Below, in pieces: positions 1 through 9,680 of a stretch of 22,951 bases of DNA (positions are counted from its first letter, which is position 1; each line of letters starts with the position of its first letter). A model generated the notes under the pieces. It did no database searches. It was not told where the DNA came from and was given only the letters and a program-made list of their open reading frames with translations. The stretch is from an uncultured Actinoplanes sp. (GTDB taxonomy: Bacteria > Actinomycetota > Actinomycetes > Mycobacteriales > Micromonosporaceae): assembly GCF_934643405.1 (NCBI RefSeq), contig NZ_CAKUCL010000104.1, positions 1 through 22,951 of the forward strand, written 5' to 3'. A program made the position numbers and the translations under genes.

Positions 1-150
1 AACACCGACCTCACCGCCTTGCAGCGCGAACTGGCGGGTGCCGGTAAGTCCGACCGTCACTTCGACGACGACAACGAAGAGTTCGTCGACGACGACGAGG
101 ACGACGCTGAGGACGACCAGGATTCCTGGTCTCCGACAAGGCGACGCTGA
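1..150 (+). CDS. DUF3073 family protein, C-terminal part (5' end outside window)
   Basis: The frame is open from base 1 and ends at TGA 148-150, giving the last 49 residues. They begin NTDLTALQRELAG and pass into a very acidic Asp/Glu stretch (about residues 22-40), ending SWSPTRRR. This matches, from memory, the C-terminal half of the small actinobacterial DUF3073 proteins, which have a basic N-terminal half and an acidic tail. The function is unknown. In many actinomycetes the gene lies beside purM; here a radical SAM cassette separates the two. A hairpin at 165-187 follows the stop. The family call is fairly confident, but the N-terminus is not visible. Confidence 0.8.
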   Translation, partial: NTDLTALQRELAGAGKSDRHFDDDNEEFVDDDEDDAEDDQDSWSPTRRR

Positions 151-164
151 CCCTGATCGCACAG

Positions 165-187
165 AGCACGCGGCGCAACCGCGTGCT
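165..187 (+). terminator. Hairpin terminator after DUF3073 gene
   Basis: A perfect 9-bp stem (165-173 with 179-187) with a 5-nt loop starts 15 bases after the DUF3073 stop. A short T-containing run follows but there is no true U tract, as is usual in high-GC actinobacteria. Confidence 0.55.
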
Positions 188-225
188 TCCGTGTGTGTCA
201 CGGTCACGATTCCGGTTCCAACCGA

Positions 226-257
226 AAGCCCACGCGGGCAGCCGTCCGCGTGGGCTT
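226..257 (-). terminator. Hairpin terminator after RiPP precursor gene
   Basis: A perfect 12-bp stem (226-237 with 246-257) and 8-nt loop lie 13 bases beyond the precursor stop at 271. On the minus strand the stem is followed by TTTCGG. With the hairpin at 165-187 it separates the two convergent transcripts. Confidence 0.65.
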
Positions 258-270
258 CGACCGTGCCCGC

Positions 271-495
271 TCAGCGGGGGCGGTTGTTCCAGTTGTAGAA
301 CGTCGGAATGTTTTCGAAGTGGTTCCAGGCGCAGACCGCCGAGCCGTCGTCCGGCGTGCTCTCGGCACGACGCCGCCGGGCCGCCTCCGCCTCGGCGATG
401 AGCGCGGACAAGCCGGCCCGGGTGTCACGCACCCGCGCCGTCACCGGATCCTCCACCACGTCCTCAGACGGCCGTGGGCTCATGATCTCGGGCAT
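271..495 (-). CDS. Probable RiPP precursor peptide with multiple three-residue cyclophane motifs (AmcA-like)
   Basis: A 74-residue peptide encoded directly after, and overlapping by 32 bases, the radical SAM gene. The start is ATG 495, preceded by GGAGGGAG at 9 bases; an in-frame ATG at 483 is possible but lacks that spacing. Residues 1-50 look like a leader: an acidic segment, then an Ala/Arg/Glu-rich probable helix (about 18-45). Residues 51-74 hold the core, with Cys55 and the C-terminal run WNHFENIPTFYNWNNRPR. This run contains W57-N-H59, F60-E-N62, F66-Y-N68 and W69-N-N71. These fit the aromatic-X-X pattern that radical SAM three-residue cyclophane-forming enzymes crosslink, typically aromatic ring to the beta carbon of the third residue. 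From memory it resembles the peptides NCBI names AmcA (multiple cyclophane-containing RiPP). The product structure is inferred, and no protease site is evident. Confidence 0.8.
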   Translation of the reverse strand: MPEIMSPRPSEDVVEDPVTARVRDTRAGLSALIAEAEAARRRRAESTPDDGSAVCAWNHFENIPTFYNWNNRPR

Positions 496-1588
496 GGTCC
501 AGCACTCCCTCCAGTAGGCGAATCTTGCTGTTCCGGCAGTGGTCGGTCTCGGTGGTGTCGAACCGTCCCTGCTCGAAGTAGCGGTTGGCCGCGTGGGCCC
601 CACCGCAGAAGCCGAAATACGGACACGTGCTCCGGCACGACTCGACGCCCCGGACGAACTCGGCGATCCACGGTGTCGACGCGGCGCCGGCCAGGATGTC
701 GGCCAGGCCGGTCGTCAGCACGTTACCGCTGGTGAAGTCGCCGTACCGGGGATCGTGGAAGCCGGCCAGCTCGGGCGAGAGCAGGACGACCGATCCGTCG
801 TACGCGATGGTCGGGATCGGGTCCAGCTGCCGGGGCAGCAGCTCGTCGGCCGTGCCGTCCAGCACCGCCGCGACGTACCGCAGGGACCACTCGACCTCGC
901 GCAGGTGGATGCGCGGGTCCTTGCGCCAGGCCGAGACGAGCTCGGCCCAGAAGGCGGTCACGTCCGCCGGATCGTGACCGTTGGCGCGGGTGTTGACACC
1001 CTCCAGCTCCTCGACGTTGATCCCCAGCACCTCGCAGCCGAGACCGAGGAAGTAGTCGTACAGTTCGGCGGCGATGCCCGGCCGCGGATCACCCACCACG
1101 CACAGCGCGGAGAACGGGATCCGGTGCCGGTGGAGCGCCTCGACACCCTTCACGATCCTTGCGTACGCCGGTCGGCCGCCCCGGGTGACACGTTCACGGT
1201 TGCACGCCTCGGGACCGTCGACACTCACGCTGACCCGCACCCCGCGCTCGGCGAAGAACTCGCACCAGGCGTCGTCGATCAGGGTCGCGTTCGTCTGCAC
1301 GTGATGCTCGACGGCCGGACCGAACGGCGCCATCAGGGCGGCCAGCTGCTCCCGGCCGGCGGCGAGCGGCTCCCCGCCGTGCCAGACGACCGAGAACCGG
1401 TCGTTCCGCGTCCAGGGCTCCACCGCCTCGGCGACCGCCCGCGCCACCTCGACCGGCATCCGGTGATCGACCTGCCGGAACGGAAGGTAACAGTAGGAGC
1501 AGTCAAGATTGCAGAGCGTGGTGGGCTGCATCACGACGTAGGTGGGCTCGGCCGAGATGCCTCGCATCCCGCTCCACGCGTCAGCCAT
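464..1588 (-). CDS. Radical SAM/SPASM peptide maturase, cyclophane-forming type (AmcB-like)
   Basis: A 374-residue enzyme from ATG 1588; GTG 1597 in frame would add three residues. GGGGG lies 8 bases before the ATG, which favours it. The radical SAM motif CX3CX2C is Cys26, Cys30 and Cys33 (LCNLDCSYC), the ligands of the SAM-binding 4Fe-4S cluster. HGGEP follows near residue 95. The C-terminus has a SPASM-like cysteine set, Cys318-X3-Cys322-X5-Cys328-X22-Cys351, expected to bind auxiliary Fe-S. This layout is that of cytosolic RiPP maturases which bind a leader and make C-C crosslinks in the core. The substrate is presumably the peptide at 271-495, whose start lies within this gene's end, implying translational coupling. 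A promoter with an adjacent inverted repeat is seen at 1627-1695. The radical SAM/SPASM call is firm; the cyclophane chemistry is inferred from the partner peptide. Confidence 0.88.
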   Translation of the reverse strand: MADAWSGMRGISAEPTYVVMQPTTLCNLDCSYCYLPFRQVDHRMPVEVARAVAEAVEPWTRNDRFSVVWHGGEPLAAGREQLAALMAPFGPAVEHHVQTNATLIDDAWCEFFAERGVRVSVSVDGPEACNRERVTRGGRPAYARIVKGVEALHRHRIPFSALCVVGDPRPGIAAELYDYFLGLGCEVLGINVEELEGVNTRANGHDPADVTAFWAELVSAWRKDPRIHLREVEWSLRYVAAVLDGTADELLPRQLDPIPTIAYDGSVVLLSPELAGFHDPRYGDFTSGNVLTTGLADILAGAASTPWIAEFVRGVESCRSTCPYFGFCGGAHAANRYFEQGRFDTTETDHCRNSKIRLLEGVLDHARDHEPTAV

Positions 1589-1626
1589 GTTGCACACCCC
1601 CGTCTGGCAACTTCCCCCGTGCGCTC

Positions 1627-1655
1627 AGGCTAGGACCGCTCGTCCAGAAAGACGA
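1627..1655 (-). promoter_or_regulatory. Candidate promoter of the radical SAM/peptide cassette
   Basis: The minus strand has TAGCCT (complement of 1627-1632) as a TANNNT -10 box. It lies 17 bases after a weak -35 (TCGTCT, complement of 1650-1655) and about 38 bases before ATG 1588. The -35 touches the inverted repeat at 1655-1695. The motif is weak, so this is a prediction. Confidence 0.35.
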
Positions 1656-1695
1656 ATGATCCGCATGTGCCGGACATCGACACACGCGGATCATT
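1655..1695. repeat. 15-bp inverted repeat between purM and the radical SAM gene: purM terminator or operator
   Basis: Arms 1655-1669 and 1681-1695 pair at 14 of 15 positions around an 11-base spacer; the outer 10 bases (AATGATCCGC / GCGGATCATT) are perfect. On the minus strand the repeat lies about 50 bases after the purM stop and is followed by CGTCTTTCT, so it can act as a purM terminator. It also abuts the predicted -35 of the radical SAM gene. It is less GC-rich than the other terminator hairpins here, which leaves a protein-binding operator open. Confidence 0.6.
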
Positions 1696-1744
1696 TCACG
1701 TTTGCCCTATTGCGAGCCAGAGTTGGCTTTTCCTCACCTTCGCG

Positions 1745-2893
1745 TCAGCCGCGGGTGTACTGGCCCATCATCTGCACCTCGCCGGTGCCGTCGATGACCT
1801 CGCCGACCTGCCACGCCTCGACACCACGGCCGGTGAGGTAGGCCATCGCACGGTCCGCATCGTCCGAGGAGACGATCGCGAACATGCCGACGCCCATGTT
1901 GAAGGTGGCCTCCATCTCGTGGTCCTCGATCCGGCCCTTGGCCTGGATGAGGTCGAAGATCGGCTGCGGCCGCCAGGTCGAGCGGTCGACCACCGCGTCC
2001 ACGTGGTCGGGCAGGATGCGGACCAGGTTCCCCGGGATGCCGCCGCCGGTGACGTGGGAGAACGCGCGGACGTCGGTCTCCTCGATCAGGCCGAGGCAGT
2101 CCTTCGCGTAGATCTTGGTGGGGGTGAGCAGCTCCTCGCCGAGGGTGCGCTGCGAGCCGAAGTCGTCGACCACCGAGTCGAGCCGCATCCGGCCCGCGCC
2201 CAGCAGCACGTGCCGGACCAGCGAGTATCCGTTCGAGTGCAGACCGGACGACCGCATGGCGATCACCGCGTCGCCCACCTCGACCCGGTCGCGGCCGAGG
2301 ATCTCGCTCTCCTCCACCACGCCGACGCCGGTCGCGGACACGTCGTACTCGTCCGGGCGCAGCACGCCGGGGTGCTCGGCCGTCTCGCCGCCGAGCAGCG
2401 CGCAGCCGGCGTACCGGCAGCCGTCGGCGATGCCCGCGCCGATCTCGGCCACCTTGTCCGGCACGACCTCGCCGCAGGCGATGTAGTCGAGCAGGAACAG
2501 CGGCTCGGCGCCGCAGGCGACCAGGTCGTCGGCCACCATCGCGACCAGGTCGATGCCGATCGTGTCGTGGATGTCGAGCTGCTGGGCGATCACCAGCTTG
2601 GTGCCGACGCCGTCGGTCGACGAGGCCAGGATCGGGCTCTTGTACTTCTGCGTGTTCAGGCGGAACAGGCCGGAGAACCCGCCCAGGTCGCCCATCACCT
2701 CGGGACGCGTCGTCTTCTTCACCTTCGACTTGAGCAGCTCGACCGCCCGATCGCCGGCCTCGATCGAGACGCCGGCCTCGGCGTACGTCACCGCGCGCTT
2801 ACGGGCCCCGCGGCCGGCGCCGGCCGTCCACGGCTGGCGGTCGGCCCCGCCGGCCCCGTTGGATCCGGCATTGCGCTCGGACACGTGCGTCAC
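1745..2893 (-). CDS. purM: Phosphoribosylformylglycinamidine cyclo-ligase (AIR synthetase)
   Basis: A 382-residue protein catalysing the ATP-dependent closure of FGAM to AIR, step 5 of de novo purine synthesis, in the cytosol. The PurM core begins at about residue 36 (VTYAEAGVSIEAGDRAVELL). The conserved SSTDGVGTKL loop (about 91-100) and a later GGGIPGNL segment are present. The first 35 residues are a Gly/Ala-rich extension beyond the usual start. The start is GTG 2893 with AGGGGAG 4 bases upstream; GTG 2884 is too far from it. The gene follows purF by 31 bases on the same strand with no hairpin between, so both are probably co-transcribed. Confidence 0.96.
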   Translation of the reverse strand: MTHVSERNAGSNGAGGADRQPWTAGAGRGARKRAVTYAEAGVSIEAGDRAVELLKSKVKKTTRPEVMGDLGGFSGLFRLNTQKYKSPILASSTDGVGTKLVIAQQLDIHDTIGIDLVAMVADDLVACGAEPLFLLDYIACGEVVPDKVAEIGAGIADGCRYAGCALLGGETAEHPGVLRPDEYDVSATGVGVVEESEILGRDRVEVGDAVIAMRSSGLHSNGYSLVRHVLLGAGRMRLDSVVDDFGSQRTLGEELLTPTKIYAKDCLGLIEETDVRAFSHVTGGGIPGNLVRILPDHVDAVVDRSTWRPQPIFDLIQAKGRIEDHEMEATFNMGVGMFAIVSSDDADRAMAYLTGRGVEAWQVGEVIDGTGEVQMMGQYTRG

Positions 2894-2924
2894 GGTTCTC
2901 CCCTTAGCGGTGCTTGTTCGTCAG

Positions 2925-4496
2925 TCACGGGTGGTGCAGGGCGTTCGCCCCGCCCGGGCTCGCGACCAGCGGCCCGGCGGCCTCGTACTCGGTTTCCAGG
3001 CCGTCGGCCGCGGCCTCGGTCGTGGCCTCGGGCATGGTCGCCCGCTTGCCGACGCCCTCGAGCAGGTGCTTGCCGATCAGGTGCCCGGCCGGCAGCTCGA
3101 TCGGGTACTCCCCGGTGAAGCACGCCATGCACAGCCGCGACTTGGGCTGTTCGGTCGCCTGCACGAGACCGTCCAGGGAAACATAGCCCAGCGTGTCCGC
3201 GCCGATCGAGCGGCGGATGCCGTCGATCTCCAGGCCGTTCGCAACCAGCTCGGCCCGGGTCGCGAAGTCGATGCCGTAGAAGCACGGCCACTTCACCGGC
3301 GGCGACGAGATGCGGACGTGCACCTCGAGCGCGCCGGCCTCGCGCAGCATCCGCACCAGGGCGCGCTGGGTGTTGCCGCGCACGATGGAATCGTCGACCA
3401 CGACCAGGCGCTTGCCGCGGACCACCTCGCGCAGCGGGTTCAGCTTGAGCCGGATGCCGAGCTGGCGGATGGTCTGCGAGGGCTGGATGAAGGTGCGGCC
3501 CACGTACGCGTTCTTGGTCAGCCCCGCGCTGTACGGGATGCCGGACGCCTCCGCGTAGCCGATCGCGGCCGGGGTGCCCGACTCCGGCACCGGGATGACC
3601 AGGTCGGCCTCGACCGGGTGCTCCTTGGCGAGCCGGCGGCCGATCTCCACGCGGGCCGAGTACATGTTGCGGCCGGCGATGGTGGTGTCGGGACGGGCCA
3701 GATACACGTACTCGAAAAGGCAGCCCTTGGGCTCGGGCGCGGCGAACCGGGTGGACCGCAGGCCGTGCTCGTCGACCGCGAGCATCTCGCCCGGCTCGAC
3801 CTCGCGGACGAAGCTGGCGCCCACGATGTCCAGAGCGGCCGTCTCGCTCGCGATCACCCAGCCGCGCTCCATGCGGCCCAGCACCAACGGGCGGACGCCC
3901 TGGGCGTCGCGCGCCGCGTAGAGGGTGCTCTCGTCCATGAACACGAAGCTGAACGCGCCCCGCAGGTTCGGCAGGACCTCGAGCGCCGCGGCCTCGACCG
4001 ACAGGTCGGGGCGGCTGGCCAGCAGCGTCGTCACCAGCGACGTGTCCGAGGTGGCGCTGTCCGCCTCGAGGCCGCGGTCGGCGATCTCCTTGGCGAGCTC
4101 GGCCGTGTTGACCAGGTTGCCGTTGTGAGCCAGCGCGATGGTCGTGCCCGCCGTGGTCGCGCGGATCGTGGGCTGCGCGTTCTCCCAATTCGACCCGCCG
4201 GTGGTCGAGTAACGCGTGTGGCCGATCGCCAGGTGGCCGCGCAGGCTCGCCAGGGTCGGCTCGTCGAAGACCTGGGAGACCAGGCCAAGATCTTTGTAGA
4301 CCACCACTCCGGAACCGTCACTCACAGCTATACCGGCAGCCTCCTGGCCGCGGTGCTGAAGAGCGAAGAGCCCGAAATAGGTGAGTTTTGCGACCTCTTC
4401 CTCGGGCGCCCACACACCGAAGACGCCGCAGGCATCCTGGGGGCCACGCTCCTGAGGATCGAGATCGTCGGTCAACCGGCCGTCGCCTCGGGGCAC
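2925..4496 (-). CDS. purF: Amidophosphoribosyltransferase (glutamine PRPP amidotransferase)
   Basis: A 523-residue enzyme of the first committed step: PRPP plus glutamine gives phosphoribosylamine. The start is GTG 4496 with GAGGGAG 7 bases before it. Residues 1-22 look like the propeptide that is removed to expose the N-terminal nucleophile Cys23 (DACGVFG). The Ntn glutaminase domain (about 23-260) has RYSTTG and NGNLVN. The phosphoribosyltransferase domain carries the PRPP loop VVVDDSIVRGNT (365-376). Cys259, Cys405, Cys456 and Cys459 match the four 4Fe-4S ligands of the Bacillus-type enzyme. The C-terminal 35 residues are Ala/Glu-rich and variable. purM follows directly; a possible -10 lies at 4552-4557. 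Confidence 0.97.
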   Translation of the reverse strand: MPRGDGRLTDDLDPQERGPQDACGVFGVWAPEEEVAKLTYFGLFALQHRGQEAAGIAVSDGSGVVVYKDLGLVSQVFDEPTLASLRGHLAIGHTRYSTTGGSNWENAQPTIRATTAGTTIALAHNGNLVNTAELAKEIADRGLEADSATSDTSLVTTLLASRPDLSVEAAALEVLPNLRGAFSFVFMDESTLYAARDAQGVRPLVLGRMERGWVIASETAALDIVGASFVREVEPGEMLAVDEHGLRSTRFAAPEPKGCLFEYVYLARPDTTIAGRNMYSARVEIGRRLAKEHPVEADLVIPVPESGTPAAIGYAEASGIPYSAGLTKNAYVGRTFIQPSQTIRQLGIRLKLNPLREVVRGKRLVVVDDSIVRGNTQRALVRMLREAGALEVHVRISSPPVKWPCFYGIDFATRAELVANGLEIDGIRRSIGADTLGYVSLDGLVQATEQPKSRLCMACFTGEYPIELPAGHLIGKHLLEGVGKRATMPEATTEAAADGLETEYEAAGPLVASPGGANALHHP

Positions 4497-4551
4497 CTGC
4501 TCGCTCCCTCATGCTGGTCTGTTCGAACTTGCTGGCCTGCTTCGACGCACC

Positions 4552-4557
4552 AGTGTA
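4552..4557 (-). promoter_or_regulatory. Candidate -10 box of purF-purM
   Basis: TACACT on the minus strand (TANNNT) lies 55 bases before the purF GTG, in the 99-base gap after the SCP-like gene. No convincing -35 is seen at the right spacing, so purF may instead be read from upstream. Confidence 0.3.
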
Positions 4558-4595
4558 CGCGAGCGTGCGGGCAGCGGCCCCGGCTCGCGCCGCCC

Positions 4596-5045
4596 TCACT
4601 CACCGCTCGTGAACGGGTACAGCGGGAGGTATTCGGAGAGGTCGGTGCGAATGCCGCTGGCCCGGACCCGGCCGTCACGCACCGCATCGGCCCAGTTCAC
4701 CCGGGCCGTGGCGATCAGCAGCCAGGTCGCCGGGTCCGTCTCGACCACATTGGGCGGTGTGCCGCGGGTGTGCCGGGGACCGGCGACACACTGAATCGCA
4801 CCGAAAGGCGGAATTCTGACCTCGACCGAACGGCCAGGCGCCCGTCGGGCCAACTCGGACAGCAACGCTCGCACAGCGTCACGCAACGCCGCACGCTCGG
4901 GTTCCTCGCCGCGATCCAGCGCGTCCAACGCTTGCTTGACCGGCTCGGATTTATTGTGCGCAGAGGACACGTCGGGACGATACGACCCGCTCTGTTGAGA
5001 TTGGTACGCGGCCCTGGGTCGCGCGATGGACGTGCGACAAGGCAT
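4596..5045 (-). CDS. Sterol carrier (SCP)-like family protein next to purF
   Basis: A 149-residue protein. The conserved part (about residues 62-145) reads APGRSVEVRIPPFGAIQCV..GPRHTRGTPPNVVETDP.TWL, then WADAVRDGRVRASGIRTDLSEYLPL. This is the small bacterial SCP-ortholog domain often annotated as 'sterol carrier family protein' beside actinobacterial purF. The domain suggests binding of a hydrophobic ligand; the real role is unknown. It is on the purF strand, 99 bases upstream. The start is uncertain: ATG 5045 has no clear Shine-Dalgarno, and GTG 4970 would give a 124-residue form starting at VSSAHNK. I kept ATG 5045 because the RPRAAY segment looks like the start of relatives as I recall them. 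The gene diverges from the membrane protein gene at 5123. Confidence 0.72.
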   Translation of the reverse strand: MPCRTSIARPRAAYQSQQSGSYRPDVSSAHNKSEPVKQALDALDRGEEPERAALRDAVRALLSELARRAPGRSVEVRIPPFGAIQCVAGPRHTRGTPPNVVETDPATWLLIATARVNWADAVRDGRVRASGIRTDLSEYLPLYPFTSGE

Positions 5046-5122
5046 AGTGGCCGACGGTGTTGAAGTCGCGGGACGTAACCGGCCCCCAATCAGCCGGACC
5101 GTGCGACCGGAAGGCGGTGGAT

Positions 5123-6997
5123 GTGAAAACGCACCTACGAGCCCGGGCGGCCCAGGCCGGTGCGTTGCTGGCGGTGGTCCTGGGCGGCATAGCCGTCACG
5201 CCGGCGATGGCGTTCGCGATCCCACCGGTCGTGCAGATCACCAGCCTGTCGAACCAGGTGTTGTCGGGCAGCACGCAGACCATGCAGTTCCGGGTCGCGG
5301 CGTTCGGCAACGGCAACGGCAATCCTGGTCAGGGCAACGGCAAGATCGCGGCCACCATCCGCGTCTCCGGCGGCATGAACTGCAGCGGGAACTCCTGCGA
5401 TCAGACCACCGAGGTCGACCAGGACGGCGAGTCCTTCTCGGTCCAGCTGAAGGCGCCCGACGTGCGCCCCGGCGACACCCGCCAGGTGCAGGTCACGGTG
5501 ACCGCGGCGGTCGACGGCGAGCAGCCCGGCAGCCGCACCGCCACGGTGACGGTCAAGGGACCGGACAAGCCGCAGACTGTGCGGCAGATCACCGGCACGG
5601 TCAAGGACCAGGACGGCAAGGCGATCTCGAACGCCGCCGTCGGCATCCAGGACAGCGCCGGCGCCCGGTACCAGACCGAGACCAACAGCTCCGGGAAGTA
5701 CTCGATCACCTCCTCGGACAGCAAGCCGATCGCCCCGGGCAACATCTCGGTGGGCGCCGGGAAGGACGGGTACGAGCCCGCGTCCGTCCAGGTCCAGGGC
5801 AACGCCGGCCGCACGGTGAACGTGCCGCTGACCCTGAAGGAGATCGTCAGCACCGCGTCGGCGTCCCCGTCCGCGTCCGCGTCGGCCACGACCGACCCGA
5901 CCGACGAGGTCACCGAGGACACACCGACCGAGGACGCGACCACCCCGGCCGAGACCGACACCGAGAAGACCGCGTCGTCCGACGACAGCGGCGGCAGCTC
6001 GTGGATCTACATCCTCATCGGTGGCCTGCTCGTCGCGGCCGGCATCGGCGCGATGGTGCTGGTCTTCCTCCGCCGTAAGAACAGCAACGGCGGCGGGGAC
6101 GACGACGACCCGACCGCCATGGGTGGCCCGGGCGGTGTGGTGCCGCCGAGCCAGGGCCGGTTCAACGACGCGACGCGGGTGGCCGCGCCGGTCGGTGGCG
6201 CCTCGTCGGCGACCATGGTGGCCCCGCGCTCCGGCGCTCCCTCCATGTCGGACGCGCCGACCATGCTCCAGCGGCCGGTGCCGCCGGTCGAGGACGAGTT
6301 CCCCGACCCGTACGGGGCGCCGATGCCGGCCCACGGCGGGTACGCGGGCACGCCCGCCGGCGGCTGGGACGACCAGGCCGGCGGATACGACCAGCAGACG
6401 CCGTACGGCGGCGGCGCGGCCGACGACGGTTACGGCGGCGGGCAGTACGGCGCGGGGGCCGGCCAGTACGGCGGTGGCGGCACCCAGCCGCAGCAGCGCT
6501 ACGACGAGCCGACCGGGATGTACCAGCCGGCCGACGACGCCGGGTACGACGACTACGGCCGTGGTGGTGCGGCCTCCGGCGGCAACTACGGCGGCGGGCA
6601 GTACGGCGGCACGTACGGCGGCGGCGGCTCGGCGGCCCCGGCCGGCGGGAACTACGGCGGCGGGCAAGGCGGCCAGTACGGCGGCGGCTACGGCGACCAG
6701 GGCGGCTACGACCAGGGCTACGACCAGGGCGGCGGTTACGGTCCGCAGTCCGGCGGCACCTACGGCGGCTCGGCGGCCCCGGCCGGCGGGAACTACGGCG
6801 GCGGCCAAGGCGGCCAGTACGGCGGCGGCGCCGGCTACGGCGACCAGGGCGGCTACGACCAGCGGGGCGGCCAGTACGGCGACCCCAACGGCGGTGGCTA
6901 CCGCGAGCCCGATGACCAGGCCGGTTACGACCAGCGTGGTGGCTACGGTGGACAGTCCCGTCCGAGCCAGCGCCGCCCCTCCGACTGGGACAACTGA
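5123..6997 (+). CDS. Secreted-domain membrane protein with CarboxypepD_reg-like domain and Gly/Tyr/Gln-rich cytoplasmic tail
   Basis: A 624-residue protein from GTG 5123, preceded by GGAAGG at 8 bases; the frame stays open to TTG 5057, but a signal peptide starts cleanly at the GTG. Layout: signal peptide (about 1-31, KTHLRAR then a hydrophobic run ending AMAFA); an extracellular beta-rich region (about 32-150); a carboxypeptidase-regulatory-like domain (about 155-235, ITGTVKDQDGKAISNAAVGI); an acidic Thr/Glu/Ser linker (about 245-290); a transmembrane helix (about 294-316, IYILIGGLLVAAGIGAMVLVFL); then RRKN and about 300 cytoplasmic residues. The tail starts Pro/Ala-rich and becomes strongly Gly/Tyr/Gln-rich with GGNYGGGQ-type repeats and a 47-codon duplication. 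No enzyme motif is visible. Topology suggests an envelope anchor or sensor, with the tail disordered and possibly self-associating. The function is unknown. Confidence 0.85.
   Translation: MKTHLRARAAQAGALLAVVLGGIAVTPAMAFAIPPVVQITSLSNQVLSGSTQTMQFRVAAFGNGNGNPGQGNGKIAATIRVSGGMNCSGNSCDQTTEVDQDGESFSVQLKAPDVRPGDTRQVQVTVTAAVDGEQPGSRTATVTVKGPDKPQTVRQITGTVKDQDGKAISNAAVGIQDSAGARYQTETNSSGKYSITSSDSKPIAPGNISVGAGKDGYEPASVQVQGNAGRTVNVPLTLKEIVSTASASPSASASATTDPTDEVTEDTPTEDATTPAETDTEKTASSDDSGGSSWIYILIGGLLVAAGIGAMVLVFLRRKNSNGGGDDDDPTAMGGPGGVVPPSQGRFNDATRVAAPVGGASSATMVAPRSGAPSMSDAPTMLQRPVPPVEDEFPDPYGAPMPAHGGYAGTPAGGWDDQAGGYDQQTPYGGGAADDGYGGGQYGAGAGQYGGGGTQPQQRYDEPTGMYQPADDAGYDDYGRGGAASGGNYGGGQYGGTYGGGGSAAPAGGNYGGGQGGQYGGGYGDQGGYDQGYDQGGGYGPQSGGTYGGSAAPAGGNYGGGQGGQYGGGAGYGDQGGYDQRGGQYGDPNGGGYREPDDQAGYDQRGGYGGQSRPSQRRPSDWDN
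6626..6865 (+). repeat. In-frame tandem duplication of a 47-codon unit in the Gly/Tyr/Gln-rich tail
   Basis: The unit starting GSAAPAGGNYGGGQ occurs at 6626 and again at 6767, a period of 141 bases (47 codons). About 31 residues of the second copy match the first almost exactly at DNA level, interrupted by one inserted Ala-Gly, before diverging. A weaker related stretch precedes the first copy near 6574. Confidence 0.8.
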
Positions 6998-7014
6998 CCC
7001 GGGCAACGACAAAA

Positions 7015-7050
7015 ATCGGCCCCGCCCCCTTGATCGGGGGCGGGGCCGAT
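7015..7050. terminator. Strong bidirectional hairpin terminator between convergent genes
   Basis: A perfect 15-bp GC-rich stem (7015-7029 with 7036-7050) and 6-nt loop sit between the membrane protein stop (6997) and the purL stop (7059). It is flanked by an A run on the left (7011-7015) and GTCGTTT on the right, so each strand sees some U residues after the stem. Confidence 0.85.
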
Positions 7051-7058
7051 GTCGTTTG

Positions 7059-9679
<2,621 letters not shown>

Positions 9680-9680
<1 letters not shown>

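Noticed and set aside
38..298. Small plus-strand open frames near 38-735 as alternative peptides
   Set aside because: The first overlaps the acidic DUF3073 frame in another register and the others are antisense to the RiPP precursor and enzyme. None has a Shine-Dalgarno or family features.
2553..5063. An 836-codon open frame on the plus strand across purM, purF and the SCP-like gene
   Set aside because: It is the antisense shadow of well-conserved minus-strand genes, rich in Arg/Gly/Ala/Pro as expected from high-GC codon bias, and has no recognisable domain.
6400..6960. Short GC-rich repeats as a CRISPR array or mobile-element repeat
   Set aside because: The repeats are in frame, of irregular spacing and encode GGNYGGGQ-type peptide repeats. 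There are no unique spacers.
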